DNA from: Membranipora membranacea | Lineage: Eukaryota; Bryozoa; Gymnolaemata; Cheilostomatida; Membraniporidae | NCBI GenBank assembly: GCA_914767715.1 | Contig: OU612070.1 | Location: 17,069,501 to 17,133,500 of the forward strand | Length of the DNA: 64,000 nt | Reading direction: 5' to 3' | Part shown: positions 12,678 through 26,167 of the stretch, piece by piece | How the letters are laid out: each line of letters opens with the position of its first letter | Position numbering within the stretch: the first letter of the stretch is position 1 | Program-made: the position numbers and the translations under genes | The notes under the pieces: generated by a model | What the model saw: the letters and a program-made list of their open reading frames with translations, nothing else | Databases searched by the model: none | Told to the model about the DNA's origin: nothing

Positions 12678-15600
12678 CAATCCGCAACGCTGCTTGATTG
12701 AGGAATAGAAGGAGCGTCGCTGCTGTTATTTGAAAGTTAAGAAAAAACTCACCGCATAGTCTAAATAACGCTTACCTGAGATTTGCAAGAACAAGGCAAT
12801 GCTAGCTAGCTAGACCGTTACCATAGTCCACGATATCTGCACAGCAACCCCGAGAACCTCAGTTGCAGTATATCCAACAGAAACAGGCAATTGTTTGATT
12901 TAGCTAGTGTTAACAAATCCTGAGAAATAAACCACTTCGGTGGTACATCAACTTCTCATGTTTTTGTACTAACAGAAATACTTTTGAAGTTGAACACAAC
13001 TTGAAAAGCGTGCTATAATGCTCAACACCTATTTGATGGAAATGACCGTGTCAAATTCTTGTTTGCTTTGTAAACTGCAATATTAAATGAGCAGCCTAAC
13101 AAAAGGTATAAGACTCTAAATTCTCAGCAGCAGCGGCAGCAGTTGAATAAGCAACAGTCAATAGGCTGCCTAACCTAACATTAACCAATGAGAGTAATGT
13201 TACCAAGGACTATGGATTATATTTGCCACACAGAAAAGAAAGCAATAGAATGGTACGAGCCCGCATAAAAAGCTGTATAGCATTATAACTCTGAATATAT
13301 GAACTGTGAATGATATTATTGCAAAATGATTTCATGAAGGGTTTTCATAAAGTGCTATTAAACTATATTGACTAGTTCCTGTGTTTAAATTTAAACAAAT
13401 TAAAATTGAACTGCTGTATAACAACAAACTTGATGGCATATGAATTATTGCAGGATATTAGCTGCTAATTTATTACATTAGAATAACAAGTAATTGCCAA
13501 TAGATTTCTGCACATGGTCAAAAGCTGTCAAAACCTCCCCCAGCAAAAGAGAACAAAAGAACAAAATTTCTAAGAAATAGATATCACAAAATGAGCCCAA
13601 TAAGGCCTTCATTATGATAGGAGACATTTCAAAATGCTGCTCTTTGTTTAAAACAAACAATAAGTTATTCATGTAAAATGAAGCAGTATGGTATTTCAAC
13701 AATCCTTTGGTGGGTCACAAATCATACAAGTTTACAAAAGGAGGTCACAACCCATTCCCATAATGCAACACCAAGCTAATGAATAAATATTTGATTGTGA
13801 TCACATTTAAAACTGCCCTCAACAATGTCAACTAAATCAGTAATGCAATATGCCATTTATTAATGTATGGACATTAGGCCTCTTTTCTGACAGGATAGAA
13901 AACATGGTGAGATCGGAGGTATTCTGTATAAAAGTCCTGTATATCGTTATATATAACTTAGGAGCCTACTCAGCAATAATCACGCTGCCTATACATAAAC
14001 ATTCTTGATGTATGACGGTGGTTTTGTGTTCAAGGTACTAAAACACCTGCAATAGACATGCAGCTGCCAAACCTGCAGGTTTGAAATACCAAATTTGGTT
14101 TTTCGGGATGTTCAAGTTGAGTTTCATTATGACATTACCAATCTTACTCTGATGTCAAAATAAGTTACACTGTCAGACCATGTACATCCAGTCGGACTTG
14201 AACCAAGGTTTTTGGTAAATTTCACAATCATCCCACTGTGTGTCCTCATAGTCAAAACTCTAACAGACACCAACATAGACATATAGAAAAATATTGACTC
14301 ATTAAAAACCAGAGCTGCCACCATAGACTCAATGATTATTGATAAGTCTAACGGTGCCACGCTTTAATCACTGGTTTTGTTGACTAGTAATACACAACAT
14401 GACACCACCTAGTTCAGGGCTTAACAGGGGATAACATGGGTTTTGTTTGGTTTTGATATTTGACCTTAGCTTAAGACTGGAAAATTAATTTTATGAAGGG
14501 CTTATAAAATCTTAAATAAAATTTGGTCGCGGAGAAGGCCCATTCAGTATCAATTCATGCTGTGCAGTTTTAGGCCCTACTTCTAGAGGGGGCTATTTGT
14601 CAGCTGATGGTGATGGAGCCAGCTCCATTGGCCTGCTTGCCTTTCACCTTTTATTTTTAGTCTTTGTTGAAATATCAGTTTTCTTGCGACTCGAAATTCA
14701 GAGTGTGTACAACTTAATGCTTTGAATTAAAAGTGCATGCGTATGTATGTGTCAGCAATTTTCCACCATCCACATTATTTAATTGATATTATTTTGTTGT
14801 CAACCAAATGCTGCCAATTTCCTTTGCATCGAAAATTTAGTGATTCAAAATTCAAATGTAGAAAGATGACAGAGGGGCTGCCTTGACATTCTACCTGCAT
14901 TTTTTTTTCTGTCACTTCATTTAAGGTATACATATCTACTGAGCTACAAATTTAAATTAAATCACAAACTTATTATATTAGTCGCAAAAACAAGTTTTCA
15001 GACTTGGAGAAAATTTTCACACATGATCTTGTTAGATCACTGCGACTTCTTCCGCTGCCTGGGCTTGCTAACTATTTCACATTCACTGCCATTTATGGTC
15101 ACAAGATTTTAAATCAAATGACACTAAACTATATCTATGATTAAAATATATCCATTTGCTCGTTCTCCGAGGAGAGATATCCATTTGATCGACCTCCTAG
15201 TAATACTTTTCCCAACAACTTTGTGATTGTTTTCAAGGCTTCACCAACAAATAAGATCCCTAATGAAGTTACATATATTTAAAAAAAATCCCATCCTTTT
15301 TGTTTCAAACACTTCCATATAAACTTTGTCTAGAGGCCGAAAACCCAATCAGAACAGGCACCCCTCTGCTCCTTCTGATGATCATATTTAGTTTGTGGAG
15401 TTATCCCTTCCTGACCCTGTTGAGGAAATGGGCAACTCCATACAAAAGGTGTCAAGTTTTTTTTTATTCAAATTATTTGTCAAGTATTCAGAATGTCCAA
15501 ATCAAAACGTATAGTACTCGTGCTTTGGTTTAAATCTTTTTAGAGGAACCGTCTAGAAGGAAGACAAAAACACAAAAATCTCGGAATACGAGAATATGAG

Positions 15601-16653
15601 GAAATAGCAACTCGTTAAACAGGATCAGAAAAAGACCCCCATGCAATCAATGCTAGGTAATAGTTTTGCTTCTGATTGATCTATTATCAATCCCCATTGG
15701 TCTACCACATCATAGCATGACAAAATTGCATAAGTGTAAAACCTTTTTTAAATTGTGTTAATTAAGCAATTCATAAAAAATGAAATATTGCAAGGTATTT
15801 TATTTTGTCACCCAAGAATGCTTCGTATTTTCCTCATTCTCATTTATAAAATTTGTGTAACTGCTAGGCTGACCACAGTGAGTTGGCAGATTTACAATTA
15901 AAAAAATGTATCATGATCTCGAACTGAATTCTGTGATGAAGGAAATTTAGAGGACCTGCTTTGAAAATAAGGTCAAAACAGATTCAAAAATCAGTTGAAG
16001 AAGTAACCATAATTCACTATTATACCTGTAACAGTACAATTTTTATCGCAGATGATTAAGGGCATCAACCAACGGGACCAAGTAATGATAATTAGATGGA
16101 TCTTCCCAGAGACTGAGGAAATTTGAAGTCTGGGAGCTAGCAGTTCTGTAGTACTGCAATTTATTTACAGTGGATAACTGAATGCTATAATAGATAAATG
16201 TTATAGATAGCGTTAAAATTTGGTCCCCCCCCCCCTTGCTCTTGGAATGATCAAGGTGTAAGGCTGGAGTTGAGCTGTACTTTTAGGATTAGTACTATAC
16301 ATGCTCAATAATCTGAAATTTTAATATATATATCAATCAACGTACAGTTATTGTCAGATTATGCAACTATTTTTTGGAATAATCTAGAGCAGCTTTGAAT
16401 TTTAGCACTGGAAAAATCTTGCATAATTTCAGCAATACCAGCTATCGACTATTTAATGCTCAGGTGTGTAGCTAGGCTGCAATGTCAAATGATTTTTCAT
16501 TGGTACCTGCTTAAAAAAATTTAGAACTCCAACAGAATAAGTTATAGAGATTTCGAAAGCTCTTCATTTCGTCAAGCAGCTGTCAGGAATTCTCGCAGCT
16601 GACCAGAGAATTTTTGTAGAATTATCCCGGGCTCAAACCGCTTCCAACTAGCC

Positions 16654-16728
16654 TTATCTTAAAGGCCCCTGTCCTGTTCTGGTTGTTTTGTTTTCAAAAA
16701 CAAAACAAAAAAGAGGCCTTTGAGATAA
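16654..16728. repeat. Nested inverted repeat, ~75 bp
   Basis: Outer arms TTATCTTAAAGGCCCC and GAGGCCTTTGAGATAA pair. Inside them TTGTTTTGTTTT pairs with AAAACAAAACAA. This is a foldback element without coding capacity. Confidence 0.55.
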
Positions 16729-17683
16729 AAACCGCACCTTTCTCAGCAGATATCGAGATTGAGTGACTCACTGTCAACCCTGTTCAAGAATTTACGATGT
16801 TCCTCCTGGAGTTATCCACAGTACTAAGTGAGGGATTAGAATGGGTGTGTGGATGACACTAATCCATAAAAGAATCCTCTTATTCAATTAACCAAGCGAT
16901 GAACAAGGAAACTCATCAACCTTTCGAGTATTGATTTATCATGTACAGGTGGCCTGATCACTGTCCCAAATTGGGAAAAAGACACCTCCCTACCTAGGTA
17001 AGCCAAGGAAATGAAATGAAAATTAGGCTATGTGAACGCTTACCCGACACAGATAACAAAGGGAGAGGAAAATAAACTCGAAAAAGTTCTACTTTTTATT
17101 TCTTCTTACTCATGCTGCCATTTCTATTCATCTATTTTTGATCAGCTCACAACATTGCTTTCATTTTCTGTGTAAATTTTAATACTGAAGACCAAATTTG
17201 ATACACCTCAAATTTCAAAGGTTTTTTAGTTTGCTGATTCTGACTGTTGAAGGACAGTAAGATATTTGAATTTTTCAGCTTTTATTCAGTGCAGTTGAAC
17301 CAAACAGACTGGATCAGATTAAGAATCTATCTGAACACTGCTTCATTATGTATCAATTTACTCTGTTGTCATTGTATATATTATGGGTTACCATTTCTAT
17401 TTTGCTTCACAAATATTTAAATTAATTTTTGCCAGATGCAAATGATATTCATCAACATCATTGCTATAGCCAGTCATATAAATGGAGAAAACAATTTGTT
17501 CTCAGTGAAGAGGAATAGAAATGTAATATGAGCCAACTCCGATGTTAGAACAAGCTGGTAATGCACTGTCAAAGCCGAAGTTTGGCACAACAAAAATTTA
17601 AATGCACACATAGAAATACAAGAGGTAATTAATAGAATGTGAAAAGCACCAAAATTCCCCACCGTAGTATATGTGATGATCCA

Positions 17684-20600
17684 TCACCATTTTATTGTTA
17701 GTGCATTCGTCATTTTTTCTACAGCATGATATTGGGTTGTAAGGGACTGTTTATGTATTTCTGATTCGGTGTTATCTCCACCTAACCACTCGTTATATAG
17801 TCTTTGAGTGATTTCATTCCCACCGACTGACTGTGTTTGTGATGATTTATATAACTCAGTCACTTTCTTCAGAAGCTCTTTGCTGTCATCAGTTGAGGAA
17901 GCCTTCAGCTGTCCACCACCATTTAAACATCCTAAAAATGGAAAAATAAAAACTCTCATACTAACCATGCGGTAGGCAGAGATCTCGGGGATGGTTAATT
18001 TACAACTCATTGCATTCCAGAGGCCGACTCTAGGTCACTAAAGTGCAGCACCCTAAATCTATGAACAAAGGTCTTGACATACAACAACAATAGAAAATAT
18101 TTGACTTTTCCCCACTCAGACACAGTAGTAAACACCAAATATTAGTATTCAAATTTGTCTGCAGCTGACTTGCTCAGTATAGGATATTTATCTCTCTGTG
18201 AGCACACACACAAACAGTAGCCGAAATGGCGGAGCAGAAATTAGGGACACCAGCGCACCTGACGCTACATCAAAAAGATATTGTGAAGTGAGAATGTGAA
18301 CGGAAACAAATTTAATTGTTTCAACAAATTTATAACGTACCAGATGGGCAAGCCATTATTTCGACCAGATCATAGGGACATCTCTTCTGCTTGATCTTTG
18401 GCACAATATTCTGTATATTTCTAAATCCATACGCTAGGGCAAATTTTAGTTTCTTCTGCCCGTCAATGGTGAGCGTCAGTTCCTGCAAGTCATTATTACG
18501 CTTCACGGTGTAATTTAGTTCAGGAGAAGCAACTCCATACATAGACTTTGCTGCTGCCACAAACACATGCTCCACATAGCCACCTAAGAAAGATCAAATT
18601 AATGAGAATATAGAAGGCCCTTTGCTTAGGCATGATGAGCAGGGTACCTGCTAGAACATTTGATCAGAATGCGCAAGATTGCACATGGGATTCGAATAAC
18701 GTTGTATAAACATTTCAGTATTGAGTCGGTACTGAAATAGTATCGTGATGTTACAAGTAGGGGAGGGCCTGGAGTCCCAATACATGTTGCACCGCCTGCC
18801 AACATAGGAGGCAAAAACGATGGAGGAGAGATACTAGACTGAAAACATGCCCCAAGAATAAAACACTGCTTTGAGTGTGAAGATCTAAACAGTGGGCATC
18901 CCTAACTGGAGAGTGATGGTATAATGGGTGCAGGGGTGAGGGGTGTTTTCATGTTTGATCTTTATATCGCTAAGCATCTGATTCCATATCCTTTATCAGA
19001 TCCATGTTCTTGATACTTTTTATAGATTTGTTGTGTTTTGCTATTTATTTTTATTTATTGATCTTAAAAAAACTTGACATAAACAAACTAAAACAGTACA
19101 ACAATTGATTCAAAAACATAAGGAGCGATGAACAGGAAACAAGGCTTAAACAGCATAAGTATAAAGTAGATATATTTGGTCGTTAACTAAACAGGGTCTG
19201 TGGTTATGGTTAATTTGTAATTGTTCAAAGGTTTGGCTTGTCAGAAAAGGTTTCGGCAACAGCAGTTCTTCTTTCATACATGGATAACTTGGTTCGTCTT
19301 AGTAACCTGTCAAATGAAACAAAAATACTTTACTATAACTACGATATTGAATTATGAAACGTCTGACTCGTTGATTTCAATGATGTGCTGCTAAGAAATG
19401 AACAGGGTGGTAGAATACACGTCTGCTTTGCTATGGCTTCAGAATGTGATACACAAATCAAGCAGGGATAATACTCTGGCAAGCACTGTTATTTGAAGAT
19501 TATGATGTAAATGGACTCGCGGCTAACGGAAGGATTGATTCTACTTACGATTAAAGTCCCAATATCTGTTACTGCTGAGTCCATAATTCTTTCTGAACCC
19601 GAATCCAGTAAATGGTTTGTATCCATATCTGTAGTTGTAGCCAAAGCCTTTGCCCAGTCCGTTGAATCCGAAACTCTTACCGCCATAGAGACCAAAGTTA
19701 TAAGAAGCAGAGGCCAGAGCCAGGCATACAGAGAGGAGGACTACTAAGAACTTCATGTTTAATAGGATGATGATTGAATCTACAATAGAAAATGGGACAT
19801 ATCAATCTAATAGTCCCATAAACTGTTATTCACCATTCTCATATCAGAATTATAATTCAATACTCTGTTATATGTTTACATATATATTGTCAATATGTTG
19901 TGATTGTTGGAGCAAAACATTAGACAACAAACGAGGTATGTCTGTAGTGGTTGTCAGTAACACTTACATTTCAGAGTATGCTGTGGGTTGCTTCTTCGAC
20001 TGCTTACAGTTCTGGTTTGATCTTCTTCCTTCTAACAGGGGCCTTTTTATATCCAAATTTTGCATCATTAATAAGCTCTACCTTGGTTGGGTTTTAAGAT
20101 TTACAGGGATGTTGTAATTAAAAATCTGCTTCGTAACTGTGGTCATCATTGGTTGTTTTTCCTTCTTTTTTTAATGAAAAAGGGAAATTCTCAGATGTCA
20201 AACTTAATTGCTGTTATTTGACACTACAGTATGCAATCACTCTACATAGATAAATAAAATTAATTAATTCTCATCATCAAATAAGGTTTTTTATTTACTA
20301 TGATTTTGTAATGCCATGCAATCTTAACAATTTTTGAGAATGTCAGTGGAAGGTAAATGATGATTAATCAGTAATACTGACGCTAATTTGTGTTAATCTC
20401 TTTGCATGGGACTTCCTCAAAGCCCCCCCCCCCCTGATTTATGAACCTAAATTTCCTTTTCCTTATCATGCACTACAGTTGGTGTTTCATGATTCATAGT
20501 TGTAATTCAAGAAAGAAGGAACAACTGTCTGTTTAAAATTTCAATCATGAACCCCTGAAGAAATGGCAGAAAACATGACAGCACCTAAGAGCTCGTACCA

Positions 20601-23600
20601 ACATGACACACTTGGACAGGGATCATCGTTAGCACTATCACTTGTCAGGTGACCTGAATAATTTCCGAACACTGCGTGCGTCGCAGGACTATTATACAGA
20701 TATTTGTCACATGGCATATTCAACTCTCTGACACTTGTATATATAATGTTAACAGCTACCTGTCAAATTTATGCAAGTTGGCATGAAATTCCTGTGCCAC
20801 AAAAGACATACAACATTCACCCATGAGTTTCAGAGTGTGCTGATGAACAAAAAAAATATGTTTCTCCCCGGAAAGCCCCCTTGAAGGTTGAGCATCGTTT
20901 TGTTTGGGTAACAATTGAAATCCTGGTTAGCGGAGATGACAAATAGGAGTATATCTCCAACCAACGCCATATACAACCCAATCGGCAAAAAGTATAGAGA
21001 GGACTTCTGAAGCATCAAGATATGAGTGGACTGTATACTACAGCAGCCCAAGGCAAGGAATCAGAATAAAATAGCCTGCCTGCTGTATCTAAAGCGGTCA
21101 CATCAAATTAGCAGGCAAAGGCTTGGTTTAAGATGGAAAAAGCTCCAGACATCTTGATCTTCTGACAAAACGAAGTCTCTGGGTGACTTACCAGACCCGC
21201 CGCCTGAATGTACATATGTACTTGAAGGTAAGTCATTAAACAGCCTGTCTAATACACCAACTTCATACTCTGTCAGGTCCTTCTGTCTGTTCTCTAACAT
21301 TTCTAACAGCTCACCTGGAATATAAAACCAGGTTCTAAAGCCATGAATTATTCTGAAACCATGAACAACCAAACTAAGAATCAAAACTTGACAAATTTAA
21401 TGATTCAAAAATTTGAATGGGGCATATGGTGTTTGGTGTACTGCAAAGGCCATTTTGACAAGTTTCAGCCAGCATGCCATGTCAGTCACATTTTTTTAAA
21501 AGTTGGTGCAAGTAAAATAAAAAAAAGTCGCTTCATGACAAGGTTACATATTAATGTTATTAATGATATTAATGGTATTAGGAGCCTGATTTAACTTGAG
21601 ATTCCAAAAGAAAAAAATGTGGGTTACTCATCACCATACCTCCCACGTGTATACTCCATGGAAGTACTTACCAGCCGCGATAACACAGTCGACGTCCCTC
21701 GAGTCAAACTCCTCGCTATAAAAATCTGGTCTACTGGCTTCTAACTTCTTATCATAGCACGGCATCACAGTCACATGGTAAACCATGTCAGGTGTAAGAC
21801 CCTGGCGCTTAGCTATAAAATCCTGTAAAAAAAAATTGAGTAAAGTAAACTAACTGAGATGAGACTCAGATCTCTTTGAAATCACAGACCAAAAACTAGA
21901 GCTAACCAAAAATGAATCCTAAAACACTCGCAATAGACAACAATCAGACAGCAATAAAACAATTCGGAAATTTGGATATAAGCTTCACCACAGATAATAA
22001 AATACCAGGCATGAGAAAAATCTGGTGTCTTTGTTGACACCAACATAATCCAGTCGGTTGGAATGATTGACAATATCAAGTAGTGATTTCACCATGATGC
22101 TTGTTTGGTTTTCAAAGTGCACAAACAATTTACAGCAAGTCATCCTGGAGCTCGCAGAACATTTTAAGCTGATTCACTTTTCTATTGAATATGTAAAATA
22201 TTGTGAGATGAAATTCGTTTGCTCACTTGCCAAATTTCGTCTCACAATATTTTACAGTTTCAATAGAAATCTGTTAGTTCAAATTTATTACAAGACCATC
22301 TATTAATAGACAACGAACCAACCCTCAGTCGTTCAGAGTTGAGAGTTCTCATTTAGGCATAATATGGAGTCCAGGTCAAGGTATCAGTGAGATAGTCACT
22401 CTGAGATTCAATCATTAGATATGTTTTTCCTCACTAGACCAAGTTCGATCCAGTTTGCCTTTCTGCCTGCTCCCGATCCTACTGATCAGGGGAATAGGAG
22501 CGAACCCAAATACATACAAACTGGATCGAATTTGATCTCATCTTTCACCAACCTTTACTATAGATCCCATGATTTGTTGAGGAGATTTGACATTACTTAT
22601 ATTGGGGAGTATGTATTCTCCATGACTTTTCTCTGCGTAGCAAACCCAACCTGTATAGCAGAAACAAAACAATATCAGAGTTCCATGTACTCATTAAAGT
22701 TCCATCGCGTCGAAAACTAAAAAACATTTCACCTAAGATCTGGTCTAATGTTTTGTTTTTATATATTTTGTACACTAGAAAGTGACATGTTATTGAAAAA
22801 TATGCATTGATTCATACTACAGTTGGGCTATCAAAATTCATATTTTACTTCAATACATTTGGTACATTTCAAACTGTCATCAAAAACGCAAGGGTAAAAA
22901 CAAGAGGGCAAGATTTTATAAGACACATTTTTTTGTGGTTTGGATGGTGGTTGGCATTTTTGGGAGTGATCGCCGACGCCATGATGACAAAGACATAATA
23001 ACTGCAATTGATCAAATTGGATACAGACCCTAATACTTCTAGATAAAATAGAAAAAAGCCACGAGTGACAAGACAAAATTATTCAAAATTCCTCTATAAT
23101 ATATCTTGTGATTGATTCAATTTTGATCACACAAGGAAACATGTGATTAATAAAATTACACCAAAAAATGGCTAGAATTGAAGGCAATGGATGGGAGGTA
23201 ATATTTTTCATTACAGCCCAATGAAATGTGTCACTGATTTGGCAAATCATTGCATCAATTTATAAAATCAAGGTTAATAGCCATCACAGCATGACACAAA
23301 TTTTGTGGAAGGTTTGTTTTACATACAAATGCATAATCATGGTGTAACTTCCAGACAGATTCAAGTTAAAATGTGTCAGACAAAAAAATTAAAGTCACAC
23401 TGCAGAAAACTGTTCACATATTTTCAAACAGTTGACTGACTCATCGACCAAAGTTTCAAGTTTATGATAGTGATGATCTTATAAATGATGGTCACGGTTG
23501 TCTGTCCTTACACAGAGTGGGGACTACTACTATATGTTATTGTTAGTTGCCGTCACAACACATATTAATATCTTGTTTCATAGTGATGCCTATGACAGTC

Positions 23601-26167
23601 TCAATCATTAGCTGCAAGATTAACCCTTATACCGGCTTGATTTCAGTACACTTAATTCCAATATACAGATTTCGTTATCCTCTACTGATCTGCATCAGAT
23701 TCGTATATCTCACAGGTTAAATTTTAGACTTTTAGACGAGCATTGCTAAATTAAAGTTCTCAATGATATTAAACATAATAGGTTCATTGGAAATTTTGTC
23801 AAAATATAGTAAAATCATATCGTTTCAAAACATCAAGCACCAAAGCAAATAATCATTCCGTTGAGTATCTAAGTGATGTTAAGAATCTACCGAAGGACAT
23901 AAGCCACCAATACTTGTGATCCAGTGATGGATTCTTACCAGGACATATTCCAGTGAGCATGGGTAGCGCAGTTTTATCTCCTGAGTCGTATCTCTGCTTT
24001 CTAGATATAAACTCCTTGTATGTCTCAAGTAAACTCAGCTCTCTACTAACTGTTGTGTCCAGTACTAAGTTAAAGCCTGCAGTGAACAAAGAAAGGACCA
24101 CAATATTGTATCATTGATCACCATCAATGGCTTCAGATTGTGGTTTTGGCTGTGAAGTTTCTGTAATTTTGAAGATAGGTCCGAATTGATGGTTTTGAGT
24201 ATCCTTCCCACCATAGAGAAGTAAATATCAGGTTAAGTTTAGTTTAGCTAGTCTTGGGGTGATATAATGTTAGCTAGTCTTGGGGTGATATAATGTTAGC
24301 TAGTCTTGGGGTTATATAATGTTAGCTAGCATCTGTTTAAGGTAGCTAAGGCAGGCAGTAGTGTAAATATTGGCTATGAATGAATGAATGAATCTGTACC
24401 AAGCATGCACATATTAGCTAATGTTAGAAAGTGCTGACCAGTTTGTGTCTAGAAAACTGGTTGGTTGATTCATCACCTTTAAGTAAGATTCATACCTGTA
24501 TATACAAGATATATAAATGTAATGAAAAATGAAAATGTTGGACCTCACCTATTTCATGGAAGAATGTAGTAAGTTTACCAGCCGCTTCTTCTATACTGAG
24601 GTTGTATTTAGCAGCGATGGAAGCTCTGACTTGTGGAGATATACTCGCCACAATATACTTCTTGTCTTTTCTGGTTTCATTCTCAGATAAAACTCTGTAC
24701 ACCTGAAGCAGATACCAATAACTATCATCTTCATTTGGTTATGTAGTTTAAGTGCTCAAACGGTGCAAGATGCTGGTAGGGGCATTTCATTATCAACCAC
24801 TTTCTCCCCTCCGTTTAATTATATACCCATAAAGTGCCACAGTTATGGCCCCTTTCTTTGTGGTGAGACAACTAATAAATTGCTGGCTAGACAACACCTG
24901 CCACAAAACAGTACATTGTAGTAAACCATATAATTCCTCAACCTTACCAAATTTTTGAAGGAAAAATATATTGTCATTCCAAGTCGAAATCGAGCAATCC
25001 TGGGAATATGTCAGCATATAAGTATGATGGATATGAAACAATATCTCTCGATTGCCTATACATAACTATCATAACTATACATAACTATCTTTTTCTCTTG
25101 TATGACCATTGACCAGTCTTTTTATCTAGCTCCATCTCAATTTTTACGAAATGTTTGGAGTTATCCTCTTCTACATGGTGCCATAACTGTGGCACTTTAT
25201 GGGTATATACTTAAACGGAGGGGAGAAAGTGGTTGATAATGAAATGCCCCTACCAGCATCTTGCACCGTCTGAGCACTAAAACTATTGGTTATGCAATTA
25301 TTTGGGCTGCATAAGTCAGTCTTTCCATATCACCAGAGCTGGAAAAACCGGGCAATTAGGAAAACCAGACTGAGATCTTTGGGCCAGCAGCACACATTGT
25401 TATCGGGACTACACTATTAGTTATATGTGTATCTCTGATTGTTAGAGTCAATTTAGTAGGAGGACCTAACATGTGCCCGCCCCTAATTAACAAAATTGAC
25501 TTCTGATGGTACTCAAGCTAAGTGAATTAATCAGCGATAAACATGCAGTAGTATATATCACGTGTTCAGTGTGCAAGTAGCATGATATGCAGTACTAGTA
25601 TCAGCTCACTTACCTCATGTTGACTTTGTTGAGTGATAAGTACAGACTCTGCTGATGTTATACATCCACTACAAGCCAGACAATCATTGAGAGTTATGGA
25701 CACCTTGTCCAGTTTGTAGCTCTGACCATCATCATTTAAAGCTGAGTAAGTACCATCATCATCTGGTAAAAGCCAAAAGTAAAACACACAACAGGTTAGC
25801 AATCTAATATGATGGGCTAAAAATGTGAAAATTATCAGGTCAACAATGTTTGGGAGAATAAGGTTCAGTACATCATACAGACTTTGCTCATGATTGTGCC
25901 TTGTTTGAAATCCAAAATTGGACTGATTTTACAAGCAAAAAAAATTTGAATTGTCTTTTTTATTTACTCTGTAGTGTGTAGTCTAACTCTAAATGACATT
26001 ACTGATATATCATTTCGGTTAAAAATTAGTAACTCACCAATTTTTATAAGACCTGACTTTTTCCCAGGAAGTCTGTCAACTTTGACAGGCTTGATACACT
26101 CTTGCGAGGGTGCGATAAAGTCATCCAAGTCAGTTAGAGTTAAAGCTCCGCTGAATTTGGAGGCCAT
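17684..26167 (-). CDS. CIAO3: Cytosolic iron-sulfur assembly component 3 (Nar1/IOP1)
   Basis: Nine exons on the minus strand: 26038-26167, 25614-25762, 24549-24702, 23939-24076, 22553-22650, 21672-21822, 21192-21314, 18341-18583 and 17684-17931. They add to 1434 nt, giving 477 aa plus stop, the same size class as the human protein (476 aa). It is an [FeFe]-hydrogenase-like protein that links early and late steps of cytosolic Fe-S cluster assembly and hands clusters to the CIA targeting complex. It is not a hydrogenase. The N-terminal cluster ligands are Cys24 and CLACSGC (Cys71, 74, 77). The hydrogenase-like cluster ligands are Cys189 (CPGW), Cys245 (MPCYDKK), and Cys393 and Cys397 (ACPSGCLNGGG). 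The end, [15 protein letters not shown], keeps the family's C-terminal Trp. Nothing is missing. One intron hosts a nested secreted-protein gene and another a TIR element. Confidence 0.97.
19299..19756 (-). CDS. Small secreted Gly/Tyr/Phe-rich protein, nested in CIAO3
   Basis: The coding exon begins with ATG at 19756, in an exon that starts at the acceptor at 19779. It ends at 19549 with donor GTAAGT. A second exon at 19306 supplies only an Arg completion, Tyr and the stop (19299-19301), giving a 71-residue product. If that intron is retained, the product ends in Lys instead of Tyr. The protein has a textbook signal peptide ([17 protein letters not shown]) and then a mature part dominated by G, Y, F, N and K, with [13 protein letters not shown] and FTGFGF patterns. 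It has no cysteine after the signal peptide. The composition recalls low-complexity secreted structural proteins such as shell-matrix or cuticle-like peptides; that is inference from composition only. A TATA box and a short 5' exon precede it, so it looks like an independent gene. It lies in the 2.6-kb intron of CIAO3 on the same strand. Confidence 0.78.
20045..20052 (-). promoter_or_regulatory. TATA box of the nested secreted-protein gene
   Basis: On the minus strand the sequence reads GGATATAAAAAGGC. Transcription would start near 20018. A strong donor (CT|GTAAGC at 20007-20001) follows about 10 nt later, and the acceptor TTCTATTGTAG at about 19790-19780 opens the coding exon. A tiny non-coding first exon followed by a coding exon is common in genes for secreted peptides. 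Confidence 0.6.
20423..20434 (+). repeat. Poly-C tract (12 bp)
   Basis: Twelve consecutive C in the large CIAO3 intron, upstream of the nested gene's promoter. Confidence 0.9.
22181..22267. mobile_element. Foldback element with ~35-bp arms
   Basis: TCTATTGAATATGTAAAATA and the following bases to 22215 pair with 22232-22267, which contains CTCACAATATTTTACAG. The loop is about 16 bp. It lies in a CIAO3 intron, and the shape is that of a small MITE. Confidence 0.65.
24243..24330 (+). repeat. 26-bp tandem minisatellite, 3.3 copies
   Basis: The unit TAGCTAGTCTTGGGGTGATA plus TAATGT starts at 24245, 24271, 24297 and 24323, with almost no divergence. It lies in a CIAO3 intron. Confidence 0.9.
24744..25284. 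mobile_element. TIR element, ~100-bp terminal inverted repeats
   Basis: The sequence at about 24751-24849 (from AGTGCTCAAACGGTGCAAGA to CACAGTTATGGC) returns almost unchanged as its complement at 25179-25278. The pairing continues weakly a few bases outward. The core of about 330 bp has no transposase-like reading frame. It is therefore a non-autonomous DNA element inserted in the CIAO3 intron between exons 24549-24702 and 25614-25762. I could not fix a target-site duplication. Confidence 0.85.

Larger units (their letters stand above)
10432..17683. other. Gene-free stretch between ankyrin gene and CIAO3
   Basis: I find no exon chain with consistent splice phases on either strand. The stretch holds small foldbacks (10820-10874, 12502-12558, 16654-16728), a run of 17 G at 12661-12677 and a run of 11 C at 16225-16235. 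A run of AT-rich unique-looking sequence makes up the rest. The 5' untranslated region and promoter of the ankyrin gene should lie in its left part, and the 3' untranslated region of CIAO3 in its right part (TTTATT at 17281 could be the complement of its poly(A) signal). Confidence 0.6.

Noticed and set aside
14127-14360. tRNA-like B-box (GGTTCAAGTCC on the minus strand at 14194-14204)
   Set aside because: No convincing A box, cloverleaf or flanking duplication. An isolated B-box match is expected by chance.
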